Shown here one piece after another: positions 1 through 7,550 of a DNA stretch of 64,000 nt. Where the stretch lies: positions 1 to 64,000 of IMG/VR virus record IMGVR_UViG_3300034112_000721. One strand, given 5' to 3'. The stretch's first letter is position 1, and each line of letters begins with the position of its first letter. The notes under the pieces were generated by a model. The model was not told where the DNA came from. It searched no databases and saw nothing but the letters and a program-made list of their open reading frames with translations. Origin of the DNA: a virus. The translations under genes were made by a program, and so were the position numbers.

Positions 1-257
1 TAATTGCACCAGACAGTGAGAATACTATGATACCTGAGAACATAATGAATAGCATTAGTTCTAAGTATCAAAAAGTATGTGTGTTGTTTGATAATGATGA
101 GGCTGGTATAAAAGCTGCTGAGAAGTATAAATCAAAATATGGTTTTGAGTATGTAGTGTTAGAACTTGAGAAGGATTTATCAGATTCTATTAAAACACAT
201 GGTGTAGATAAAGTAAGAGATAATCTTTTGCCATTATTAAAACAAACATTATTATGA
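1..257 (+). CDS. DnaG-type DNA primase, C-terminal part (5' truncated by window edge)
   Basis: The reading frame is open from position 3 to the TGA at 257 and runs off the left edge, so this is the C-terminal part of a longer gene. The remaining ~84 residues look like the second half of a TOPRIM domain. A short APDSEN segment is followed by hydrophobic strands and then by an FDNDEAG motif (DND at 90-98), the metal-binding DxD element of DnaG-type primases. A primase would make RNA primers for phage DNA replication. The first in-frame ATG (27) is internal to the TOPRIM fold and not a plausible start. The stop overlaps the next gene's ATG by 4 bases (ATGA), so the two are probably translationally coupled. 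A primase-helicase fusion upstream cannot be excluded. Confidence 0.8.
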   Translation, partial: IAPDSENTMIPENIMNSISSKYQKVCVLFDNDEAGIKAAEKYKSKYGFEYVVLELEKDLSDSIKTHGVDKVRDNLLPLLKQTLL

Positions 258-679
258 GTTGGATATATCAAGGTAAAGAGTTTGATGACAAACAAATTCC
301 AGATGGAGCAGTAGGCTTTGTTTATATAATGTCTGCTATTATAGATGGAAAATCAGTTTTATATGTAGGTAAGAAAAACTTCTTTGCTAATGTCAAAAGA
401 CCTCTTGGCAAAAAAGCTCTGGCTATGTCTACAGATAAAAGATTAAAAAAGTACAAAAGAGAACTGAAACCTGACTTTATGAATTATTACAGTAGTAATA
501 AGATTCTTAAAGATGCTCACAAATCAGGAGTACCTATCAAAAGAGAAATTCTTAGGATATGTTATTCTCAGATGGAGCTTACTTATCAGGAGACTAAACA
601 TCAGTTTATCTATGAAGTACTTGAAAAACAAGAATTCCTAAATGGTAATATTTTAGGTAGGTTTTACAAATTCAAATAA
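254..679 (+). CDS. GIY-YIG nuclease (SegE-like)
   Basis: A 141-residue protein with a GIY-YIG-like signature. The block GFVYIM lies at residues 21-26 (the GIY equivalent) and LYVGKK at 36-41 (the YIG equivalent), separated by a short strand pair as in the family. Lys/Arg-rich helices follow. The layout, with a leading W-x-Y-x-G-K segment, matches what I recall of the SegE-type phage GIY-YIG group. Such enzymes cut DNA, either as free-standing homing endonucleases or in DNA processing and recombination. No intron or inserted target is visible nearby, so a housekeeping role is as likely as homing. The ATG overlaps the primase stop by 4 bases. The fold is fairly secure; the role is inferred. Confidence 0.72.
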   Translation: MSWIYQGKEFDDKQIPDGAVGFVYIMSAIIDGKSVLYVGKKNFFANVKRPLGKKALAMSTDKRLKKYKRELKPDFMNYYSSNKILKDAHKSGVPIKREILRICYSQMELTYQETKHQFIYEVLEKQEFLNGNILGRFYKFK

Positions 680-681
680 TT

Positions 682-1077
682 ATGACAGAACAAGAATTAA
701 TGCAAACCTTGATCCAGTTAGCGGATCTGGGGGTTACTGGTATTAGAATAAGTTATGAAGGTGGAGGAGATAGTGGTTGTATAGAAGATATGATGTATAC
801 AGATAAAGAGGGTGTTTCACTTATTGAAGTTCAAAATTTATCTTGGGATTCTAAGAATCTAAGAAACTTAAGTAATGAACTTGCAAACAATATAGAAAAC
901 TTTACTACAGATACAATTCTTGATACCATAGAAGATTGGTGGAATAATGAGGGTGGTAGTGGTACATTATCTATACTAGTTCCTTCCGGAGAATATAATG
1001 TAGAAAACAACATTAGAAGAGTTGAGTATGATGAGTTTTTTCATGAAGGTAATTTATTTAGAAAAACAGAAGACTAA
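682..1077 (+). CDS. DUF6878-like small acidic protein
   Basis: A 131-residue acidic protein. An N-terminal helix is followed by a GVTGIRISYEGGGDSG segment, and a WWNNEGGSG motif lies at about residues 87-95. This spacing, a GxGDSGxIE block followed by a W-N-x-x-G-G-x-G block, resembles DUF6878, a small family of unknown function in phages and mobile elements. No catalytic motif is obvious. It starts 2 bases after the preceding stop, and its TAA shares one base with the next ATG (TAATG), so it is read as part of the same operon. The family call comes from motif memory only. Function unknown. Confidence 0.6.
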   Translation: MTEQELMQTLIQLADLGVTGIRISYEGGGDSGCIEDMMYTDKEGVSLIEVQNLSWDSKNLRNLSNELANNIENFTTDTILDTIEDWWNNEGGSGTLSILVPSGEYNVENNIRRVEYDEFFHEGNLFRKTED

Positions 1078-1418
1078 TGTCACATCCTTGGCAACATGCA
1101 AAATCCTCTGCTAGAAAGTGGGGAGGTTTTCCAATTGATTACATAGAGATTCATAACTGGTTTGATGAAACTAAAGCTTGGATAGGACATAGTAAACATA
1201 GAATGTTCAGACACCACAGTGAAGGAATATTTGAATGTGAGAAAAAGTTTGGACCAAGTTTTGAAAATTCAGAAGGTAAAACTGTATACACAAGATATGT
1301 TGGAGAGCAACATGTAAAGGAAGATTGCAATGGTTATATTCCAAGTGCTAAAGAGTGGGTGGATAATATAAACACACCTACAGAATGGATGATAAAAACT
1401 TTAAAAATTGAAGACTGA
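1077..1418 (+). CDS. DUF6915-like protein
   Basis: A 113-residue protein whose sequence closely follows the pattern I remember for DUF6915. It begins with HPW..A.SSARKWGG, followed by an I..WFDE.KAW block, then HSKHRMFRHHSEGIF with clustered His and Arg, a GP motif, and a WV or YVGEQHV.ED segment near residue 80. The many conserved His, Asp and Glu residues suggest metal or nucleic-acid binding, but no activity is known to me. It is encoded directly after the DUF6878-like gene with a one-base TAATG overlap and before another unknown with the same arrangement. The DUF label is likely; the function is unknown. Confidence 0.65.
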   Translation: MSHPWQHAKSSARKWGGFPIDYIEIHNWFDETKAWIGHSKHRMFRHHSEGIFECEKKFGPSFENSEGKTVYTRYVGEQHVKEDCNGYIPSAKEWVDNINTPTEWMIKTLKIED

Positions 1419-1843
1419 TGATTTTAACAAAAGAAGAAGTAAAGAATCTGATTGGAATGTTAAGATCTCCCGACAAGGATAATAGACTTGTAGCTTTTAA
1501 GATAATAGAAGATTTAGATCTTAAAAAGCATGTTGGGGAGATAATGGTAATGTATAAATATGGTGAGTATAATTTAGAAAGTTGGGAAGCTGACTGTAAA
1601 CCTGCTTATGAGTTTATAGTAAAGAGAATTGAGAACTTTAATGGAGATTGGGAAAGTAAACTTAGCTCTGGAGAAGTACTTTCACTAATGACAGCAAATA
1701 AATCTAGTAAGCAATCAATAGAATTATTCTTAGAATATTTTATTAGAGACATGACTAGGATGTTAGATGCTATGGGGTATCCTACAGACAAGTTTGAGTT
1801 AGACATAAAACTAAAAGAAGATGGACAAACAAAGAAGTCTTAG
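1418..1843 (+). CDS. Hypothetical helical protein
   Basis: A 141-residue, charged, mostly helical protein that I do not recognise. The first ~60 residues (LTKEEVKNLIGMLRSPDKDN, then a helix) have the look of a single HEAT/ARM-like repeat, but this is only an impression. The rest is rich in Lys, Glu and Ser with no catalytic motif. The start overlaps the previous TGA (GATGATT region). The gene ends with TAG at 1841-1843, so TAG is a functional stop here. It overlaps the following metallopeptidase-VWA gene by 23 bases, consistent with co-translation. Confidence 0.6.
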   Translation: MILTKEEVKNLIGMLRSPDKDNRLVAFKIIEDLDLKKHVGEIMVMYKYGEYNLESWEADCKPAYEFIVKRIENFNGDWESKLSSGEVLSLMTANKSSKQSIELFLEYFIRDMTRMLDAMGYPTDKFELDIKLKEDGQTKKS

Positions 1844-2999
1844 TAAGATTAGTAAGGAGCTAATGTTGAAAGAGCCCTATTATGGGTTCTTTCTCATTAT
1901 GCTCAATAAAGTATGGAGAAAAGATCTTCCTACTGCAGGTGTGAGTAAGAATGGTATCAACTTTCAGTTGGCCATTAATGAGGATTTTTGGACAAGCCTG
2001 AGTGAGATGCATCAAATGGGATTACTAAAGCATGAATTACTTCATATTGCTTTTGGTCATCTTACAAGCTTTAAGTCTTTTAAGAATAAAAGACTAGCAA
2101 ATGTGGCAATGGACATGGAGATCAATCAGTTTATAGATAAGGATTGGTTACCAGAGGGAGGAATAGATATAAATAACTATGAAGATCTAAATCTTGAAAG
2201 AAAAGCTGGTTGTAGATATTACTATGATAAGCTGAATCAGTTTCAAGATGAGAAGGATAAGAATGGTACATGTGGTAATGATGAGATGGATGAGTTACTT
2301 GACCAAGTAGCAAATGGAGAGGTGCCTGACCATAGTACATGGGAGGAGTTTGAAGATCTTAGTGAGGCTGAGCAGAAGCTAATAGAGAAACAGTTACAAA
2401 AAGTTTTAGCTGATGCTAAAGAACAGACTATCAAGAAGCGCGGAAATATTCCAGGTGAGATAGAAGGAGTAATTGTTGTTGAGGAAATAGTTCCACCTAA
2501 GTTTGATTGGCGGGGATATATTAGAAGATTTACTGGAGTGAGCACAAAAGTATTTACAAAGAAAATCCGCAGAAAAGAAAACAGAAGATATGAAGAGAAT
2601 CCAGGTCTGAAGATTAAGATGAGACAGCATATGTTGTTGGCTATTGATACTTCAGGTTCTGTAAGTGATTCTGAGCTACAAGAGTTTATGGGTGAGATTC
2701 ACCATATTTACAAAACAGGTGTAGATGTAACTATAATGCAGTGTGATACTAGCATTAGGTCTATTGAGCCCTATAAAGGTAAGAATGAAATAAATGTAGC
2801 AGGAAGAGGAGGAACAGAGTTTGATCCTGTCTTGGATTATTATAATGCTAATCAAAAGAAATATACTAGCCTGGTGTATTTTACTGATGGTGAGTGTTGT
2901 ACATCTGTAGTACCAAAAGGTAATGTCCTTTGGGTATTGTCAGAAAGATCACATATGAATGAAGATTTACCAGGTAGAGTAATTAAATTAGAATTATAA
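1821..2999 (+). CDS. Metallopeptidase-VWA fusion protein (DUF2201-type)
   Basis: A 392-residue protein with two parts. The N-terminal ~150 residues resemble the putative metallopeptidase domain of DUF2201, with a zinc motif H71-E72-L-L-H75 followed by G-H80 (HExxHxxxxH). A charged linker follows. The C-terminal half is a VWA-like domain with an intact MIDAS motif, D276-x-S278-x-S280, and a later DG segment. VWA proteins of this class pair with MoxR-type AAA+ ATPases, and such an ATPase lies 5 bases downstream. The pair probably acts as a chaperone or remodelling machine for an unidentified phage or host complex. The start at 1821 keeps a conserved-looking helix (ISKELMLKEP); ATG 1863 is possible but would remove it. 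Confidence 0.8.
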   Translation: MDKQRSLSKISKELMLKEPYYGFFLIMLNKVWRKDLPTAGVSKNGINFQLAINEDFWTSLSEMHQMGLLKHELLHIAFGHLTSFKSFKNKRLANVAMDMEINQFIDKDWLPEGGIDINNYEDLNLERKAGCRYYYDKLNQFQDEKDKNGTCGNDEMDELLDQVANGEVPDHSTWEEFEDLSEAEQKLIEKQLQKVLADAKEQTIKKRGNIPGEIEGVIVVEEIVPPKFDWRGYIRRFTGVSTKVFTKKIRRKENRRYEENPGLKIKMRQHMLLAIDTSGSVSDSELQEFMGEIHHIYKTGVDVTIMQCDTSIRSIEPYKGKNEINVAGRGGTEFDPVLDYYNANQKKYTSLVYFTDGECCTSVVPKGNVLWVLSERSHMNEDLPGRVIKLEL

Positions 3000-3004
3000 A
3001 AATT

Positions 3005-4174
3005 ATGAATACAGTACAGTTAAACGTAGAAGAGTTAAAAGGATTTATCCGTCATATGGTTAAGAATAACCAGCATATTCAAGCTGAAGGTAAAGTACCT
3101 GTAGCAATTAACATAGAAGGTGATGCCGGTCTTGGTAAGACTTCTGCTATTATGCAGTTGGGTAAGGAGCTTGGTATGGATGTAGTAAAACTTAATCTAT
3201 CACAGATAGAAGAACTAGGTGACCTTGTTGGTTTTCCTGTTAAAGAATTTTTAGTAAAGAATCAGGAAGGTAAACAAAGATGGATAACTGAAGCTCAGAT
3301 ACAAGGAGCTCTTAAAGCGGGATATACTGTTGCTGATAAGAGAATGGCTCATGCTGCTCCTGAGTGGATTCAAGGTAAAGGTGAGGGTGGTTTCTTAGTA
3401 TTGGATGATTATACTCGTGCAGACCATAGATTTATGCAAGCTACTATGGAGATTTTAGATAGACAAGAATATGTTTCTTGGAAGCTACCTAAGAACTGGC
3501 ATGTTATCTTGACTACTAATCCAGACAATGGTGATTATAATGTTACTAGCTTGGATGTTGCTCAGAAGACTAGATTTATTTCTGTAGAGATGAAATATGA
3601 TTCTAATGTGTGGGCTAAGTGGGCTGAGACTGCAGGGATAGATGGTAGATGTATTAACTTTATGTTGATGAATCCAGAGCTTGTAACTCAAAGAGTTAAT
3701 CCAAGATCTATTACCACATTCTTTAATGCTATTAGTTCTATTGCTAAGTTTGAAGATGAACTACCTCTTATTCAGATGATTGGTGAGGGCTCTGTTGGAG
3801 CAGACTTTAGTTCTATGTTTACTATGTTTATCAATAATAAACTAGATAAGTTAATCTCTCCTGAAGATATCTTGACTAAGGATAAGGATTATGTAATGGG
3901 AGCTCTAACAAATGCAGTTGGTAAGGATGATAACTTTAGAGCAGATATCTCTAGTATTATTGCAACACGGGTAATTAACTATTCACTTGTTCAAGCTGAT
4001 AAAGGTACAATTAGTCCGGCAATAATTGACAGATTAGCAATTCTAACTACTGAATGTGATGCATTTACAAATGACCTTAGATATTATATGGTCAAAGAGA
4101 TAGTAAACGGAAACAAAGTTAAGTTTGCTAAGCTCATGCAGAATACTAATGTGGTGAAGATGGCTATCCAATAA
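3005..4174 (+). CDS. MoxR-like AAA+ ATPase
   Basis: A 389-residue AAA+ ATPase. The Walker A motif GDAGLGKT is at residues 39-46. The Walker B element ends in D134-D135 (LVLDDYTRAD), and a sensor-1-like TTNPDNGD segment follows about 35 residues later. The C-terminal ~200 residues are helical and fit a lid plus a family-specific extension. MoxR-type ATPases couple ATP hydrolysis to remodelling of protein complexes through a VWA partner, and the upstream gene encodes exactly such a VWA protein (gap 5 bases). The substrate is unknown. The two genes probably form one functional unit in the early operon. A pair of hairpins follows the gene (4178-4262). Confidence 0.82.
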   Translation: MNTVQLNVEELKGFIRHMVKNNQHIQAEGKVPVAINIEGDAGLGKTSAIMQLGKELGMDVVKLNLSQIEELGDLVGFPVKEFLVKNQEGKQRWITEAQIQGALKAGYTVADKRMAHAAPEWIQGKGEGGFLVLDDYTRADHRFMQATMEILDRQEYVSWKLPKNWHVILTTNPDNGDYNVTSLDVAQKTRFISVEMKYDSNVWAKWAETAGIDGRCINFMLMNPELVTQRVNPRSITTFFNAISSIAKFEDELPLIQMIGEGSVGADFSSMFTMFINNKLDKLISPEDILTKDKDYVMGALTNAVGKDDNFRADISSIIATRVINYSLVQADKGTISPAIIDRLAILTTECDAFTNDLRYYMVKEIVNGNKVKFAKLMQNTNVVKMAIQ

Positions 4175-4177
4175 AAC

Positions 4178-4262
4178 AAAGGTGGGCAATCACCCCCTTT
4201 AAACAAACATTAATCTGATTAAAAACTAAGATAGGGGAAGGTAATACTTCCCCTAATCTTTA
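4178..4262 (+). terminator. Two tandem hairpins, possible terminator or 5' leader structure
   Basis: Two inverted repeats lie back to back between the AAA+ gene and the next gene. The first (4178-4200) pairs AAAGG-t-GGG with CCCCCTTT around a 6-base loop. The second (about 4229-4259) pairs AGGGGAAG with CTTCCCCT around the loop GTAATA, with flanking AGAT/ATCT pairs. Neither is followed by a long T-tract (only TTTATAAATT after the second). The second hairpin ends about 14 bases before the ATG at 4274. They could be a weak terminator, an attenuator or an RNA-processing site. Confidence 0.55.
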
Positions 4263-4273
4263 TAAATTAAACT

Positions 4274-5506
4274 ATGGAAAAATTTGTTCATATTGATTTG
4301 ACCAATGGGTCAGAGTATAATAACATACGTGGTTTTAATGTAGATATTATAGAAGGTCTTGAAGATTCAGTTTCTACATTTGTAAATTCAAAGGGATATG
4401 TTCCTACAAAGGGAGACACAATATATCTATTGCCGGGAGTTAATATCCCAAGAATGAAACTAAAAGACCTTGCACTAAATCTTGGTATCAGAGTAGTAAG
4501 AGATCCAGCTAAAGCTACTGTTGTATTCAGTGGTAAGAGTAGTGTGGGCAAACTTACTACATCTACATGGTATTATTTTGCTGATGCAAATACTATTCTT
4601 GAAAATGTAAAGAAACTTTGTAAAGATAATTATTACATTGACAAATTAGAAGTAGCAATATCAAACACAGGTGCTACAAGAGTTTGTTCAGGTTGGTCAG
4701 ACATGAGAAATACTCTGTGTAATGGGGATATGAGCATCTATGAAAGTCAATATATTTATGGTATTGAACCAGAGTATCAGGAAACATATGATGCTATTCA
4801 GGGTAAACCAATTTATTGTGAGTCAGAGTTGCTTACCAATATCAATGGTGATGATTCTACAATAATAGACTATGATGTATACCAGCAGCTAAAAAGTATG
4901 TTTGAAAGCTCTGATAATGACAATCACATCCTGGCTATGGAAATTATGGCTAACTCTCATTATGAGAACAGTGTGCTGTACTTACTGATGCTTATAAGTG
5001 ATTTTAGTGGTGTAATATCTAATACACATACTAAAAACCATGTGAACTTCAAGTCTATGCTTGCTTATTTTAATTGGGTTCCAAGACAAGTTAGTCATAT
5101 GAATGCTGATGATATAATCAAGATAATAGATGAAAAAGGTCTGTTAACTCTAGATATGATTAAGATATTGTATAAAGAGTATGCCAATGATATTCATAGA
5201 ATGATTTCATATGATGAGGTCTTTGAAATCAAGGAAGTTACTATTAAACAGGGCTATCTTGACAAACTTAATTTAACATCTCTTAACTTAATTGATCCTG
5301 AAGAACTTGAGGTCACAGATCCGGTAGATGAAATAGTTACTGATGAACTTATAGAAGCTGCAATAACTAATATTAAGAGAGATGAACTTAAGTCAGAGTT
5401 AATAGCTATTGAAGAAGAATTAAGTGCAGACCAGGGGACCCCTGAAGAAGAATCAAATAACAATCAAATAGAAAAAACAAATGGAGATGACTTTGAATGG
5501 TTCTGA
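4274..5506 (+). CDS. Hypothetical protein, 410 aa
   Basis: A 410-residue protein with no family I can name. The N-terminal ~120 residues look alpha/beta: a strand-rich segment with LLPGVNIPRMK, then a helix and VVRDPAKATVVFSGKSS. The middle is helical, and the last ~80 residues are strongly acidic (many Glu/Asp pairs), resembling a disordered tail. The VFSGKSSVGKL segment is not a P-loop because the residue after GK is Leu. The position between the AAA+ gene and a PD-(D/E)XK nuclease, and the 26-base overlap with the nuclease gene, suggest a replication or recombination accessory role, for example partner of the nuclease. That is inference only. Confidence 0.6.
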   Translation: MEKFVHIDLTNGSEYNNIRGFNVDIIEGLEDSVSTFVNSKGYVPTKGDTIYLLPGVNIPRMKLKDLALNLGIRVVRDPAKATVVFSGKSSVGKLTTSTWYYFADANTILENVKKLCKDNYYIDKLEVAISNTGATRVCSGWSDMRNTLCNGDMSIYESQYIYGIEPEYQETYDAIQGKPIYCESELLTNINGDDSTIIDYDVYQQLKSMFESSDNDNHILAMEIMANSHYENSVLYLLMLISDFSGVISNTHTKNHVNFKSMLAYFNWVPRQVSHMNADDIIKIIDEKGLLTLDMIKILYKEYANDIHRMISYDEVFEIKEVTIKQGYLDKLNLTSLNLIDPEELEVTDPVDEIVTDELIEAAITNIKRDELKSELIAIEEELSADQGTPEEESNNNQIEKTNGDDFEWF

Positions 5507-6524
5507 GGAACTAGAAAAATTCTATAAAGAAAAGTTTTACTTTAGCTACTCTAGCATTAGTAAACTTCTTTATTCTCCGGTAGCATTCTATAATCATTAT
5601 GTGCTCAACAACAGAGAAGATAGTGTTGGCCCTCACCTGGTAGCAGGTAGGGTCATACACTGTCTCTTGTTTGAAGAGGATAAGTATGATGATTATTTTA
5701 CAAGCATGCCGGGAAAACTACCAACAGATAGTCAGAAGAAAATTATTGATAATATTTTCAAGACACACTTGACAATAGAAAATAATTCTCTATCTTTGGA
5801 GGACTACTCACAAGATATACTTACAGAGCTACTCACAGCTAATCTCTATCAAAATCTTACTGATGATAAAAAAGATAAGTCTATAACAGGAGATTCAAAA
5901 AGACTTGATAAGATACTCACAGAGGAAAACAAACAATACTTTAATTTTCTTAAAGAAGCCCGTGAAAAAACGGTAGTAGACCAACCTACTCTAGATGGCT
6001 GTAGAGCAAGTGTTGAAGTACTTAAGTCTAATAAAGACATAAGACAATTACTACAATTTGATAGGGCTAAAACAGATGATCACATAGAGGTGTATAGTGA
6101 GTTGCAGGTGCAGGTTGACGTGGATTATCTACCATATGGTTTTAAGGGTATAATAGATAATCTTGTGATAGATAGACAATCTAAAACAATATTTATCAAT
6201 GACCTTAAGACTACAGGTAAATCTTTACTAGAGTTTCCTGAGTCCGTGCAATATTATAAATATTGGATTCAAGCAATTGTATATGAGAAGCTTGTGTTTC
6301 ATAAGTTTCTAAAAGATTTACCAGATCTGGCAGAGTGGAAGTTGTACTTTACATTTATTGTAATAGATAAATACAACCAAGCTTATCCATTTCAAGTCTC
6401 AGCAGAGACAATGGCTATATGGCAGCAGGACTTTGATGACATAACTGATATGATTAAATATCATTATGAGAACAAGGACTACACACTACCATATGATTTA
6501 GTTTTTGGTAATGTAAAATTGTAA
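5481..6524 (+). CDS. PD-(D/E)XK superfamily nuclease
   Basis: A 347-residue protein with RecB/Cas4/RecE-like exonuclease features. An N-terminal FSYSSISKLLYSPVAFY helix is followed by an AGRVIHCLLFEED helix, as in this superfamily. The catalytic core reads GIIDNLVI (D226) then a second strand with D241-L-K243-T, the D...D-x-K metal-binding pattern. A helix with YKYWIQAIVYE, matching the usual Q-x-x-x-Y motif, follows. Such enzymes degrade or resect DNA ends and often serve phage recombination. The start overlaps the 410-aa gene by 26 bases; the next gene begins 5 bases after its stop. The nuclease fold is well supported; the exact substrate is not. Confidence 0.8.
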   Translation: MEMTLNGSEELEKFYKEKFYFSYSSISKLLYSPVAFYNHYVLNNREDSVGPHLVAGRVIHCLLFEEDKYDDYFTSMPGKLPTDSQKKIIDNIFKTHLTIENNSLSLEDYSQDILTELLTANLYQNLTDDKKDKSITGDSKRLDKILTEENKQYFNFLKEAREKTVVDQPTLDGCRASVEVLKSNKDIRQLLQFDRAKTDDHIEVYSELQVQVDVDYLPYGFKGIIDNLVIDRQSKTIFINDLKTTGKSLLEFPESVQYYKYWIQAIVYEKLVFHKFLKDLPDLAEWKLYFTFIVIDKYNQAYPFQVSAETMAIWQQDFDDITDMIKYHYENKDYTLPYDLVFGNVKL

Positions 6525-6529
6525 GCTTT

Positions 6530-7093
6530 ATGGTAATAAATACACTTTATGTAAAATATTTTCAGAAGTCCAAGATATTTTTGTATCCGCTCTTGGGCAT
6601 TAAAAGAGGTAGTAGTGTTGTTCCAGTTGAAACATTTATCAGCTGGGGTGAGAAATATACTCCCGAGGATGCAAAGCTTATTTGTTTATATGATATAAGA
6701 GAGGACGCAGAGTATAGAAACTTTGAAAAAACAATCTTATTAAAGCATAATAGGCTACATGATTATATAGTTTATGAAAATCAAAGTGTATTTGTATTTG
6801 ATTTCCAGGATTTTAAGGAAGATTGGAATTATTTTGTAAATGGTAAGTACAGCAAACTAAAGGATAGTACAAAGGAAAGAATTCTTGGATTCTTTGAGAG
6901 GTATAGCGGCAATTATATTTATATATATAGTTATCTTTATCCTAATAAATGGTTTGAGAGATATGCTGAAATATTAAATGTGGATGTAAATCTGTTAAAA
7001 GAGGTGGGGGAACTTTGTAATATCCCTGATTTAGAGAAAGAATGTTTAGAAATAAAAGTTGCAGACTTGGAAAATATAAATATTCTAACTTAA
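6530..7093 (+). CDS. Hypothetical protein, 187 aa
   Basis: A 187-residue protein rich in aromatic residues (many Tyr, Phe and Trp) and of roughly balanced charge. I see no catalytic motif, signal peptide or membrane segment. Secondary structure looks mixed, with strands in the first 60 residues and helices later. It follows the nuclease gene by 5 bases and precedes a 118-aa unknown by 24 bases, all within the early replication block. I do not recognise it. Confidence 0.55.
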   Translation: MVINTLYVKYFQKSKIFLYPLLGIKRGSSVVPVETFISWGEKYTPEDAKLICLYDIREDAEYRNFEKTILLKHNRLHDYIVYENQSVFVFDFQDFKEDWNYFVNGKYSKLKDSTKERILGFFERYSGNYIYIYSYLYPNKWFERYAEILNVDVNLLKEVGELCNIPDLEKECLEIKVADLENINILT

Positions 7094-7117
7094 TTTGTAA
7101 AACTTAAATAACCAACA

Positions 7118-7474
7118 ATGAGTGAAAAATCAATGATGCTGGTACAGTCAAGCTGGCAAGAAAGTCAAACATTTAGATTAATTCCTATTAGTGAATCATG
7201 TCCCTATGTAGAATGTATATATGATCCGGGAACAAAAGTTTTTGTTATTATTTCAAAAACTACAAAAGTTACTTTGCACATGCTCCCTAAGTTAGATGAG
7301 TATGGTCAAGTAATTACTGGAACAAAAGGCACTAAACAAGAAAGACATAAGATTGAAGTCTTTCAAGAGTTCTATATTGAGGATGCAGTAGCAATAAAAG
7401 ATCTAATTCATATGTTTGCAGTTAATGCAGATACATTTGAATATGCATCTTTTATGACTGAATCTAAGAAATAA
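7118..7474 (+). CDS. Hypothetical protein, 118 aa
   Basis: A 118-residue protein, mostly predicted strands in the first 70 residues (FRLIPISESCPYVECIYDP, then VFVIISKTTKVTLHML). A helical C-terminus ends in an FAVNADTFEYASF segment. The layout suggests a small beta-rich binding domain, but I cannot name a family. It sits immediately before the DNA polymerase gene, separated from it by a 76-base gap holding a hairpin, so a replication accessory role is plausible but not shown. Confidence 0.55.
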   Translation: MSEKSMMLVQSSWQESQTFRLIPISESCPYVECIYDPGTKVFVIISKTTKVTLHMLPKLDEYGQVITGTKGTKQERHKIEVFQEFYIEDAVAIKDLIHMFAVNADTFEYASFMTESKK

Positions 7475-7484
7475 GTAATTTAGG

Positions 7485-7517
7485 TCACTATGGGGTGGCT
7501 TAGGTTGCCCCATGTGA
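7485..7517 (+). terminator. Intercistronic hairpin upstream of the DNA polymerase
   Basis: An inverted repeat pairs TCAC-t-ATGGGG (7485-7495) with CCCCATGTGA (7508-7517), with one bulged T and an inner loop around GGCTTAGGTT. No T-tract follows (ATATTATACGGGG), so it is not a clean intrinsic terminator. It lies 33 bases before the polymerase ATG and may protect or process the mRNA, attenuate it, or act in the polymerase leader. Confidence 0.5.
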
Positions 7518-7550
7518 TATTATACGGGGAAACAGCTTAACTGAATTAAC

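Noticed and set aside
4523-4560. VFSGKSSVGKL in the 410-aa protein as a Walker A P-loop
   Set aside because: The residue after GK is Leu, not Ser or Thr, and no Walker B or other ATPase motif follows.
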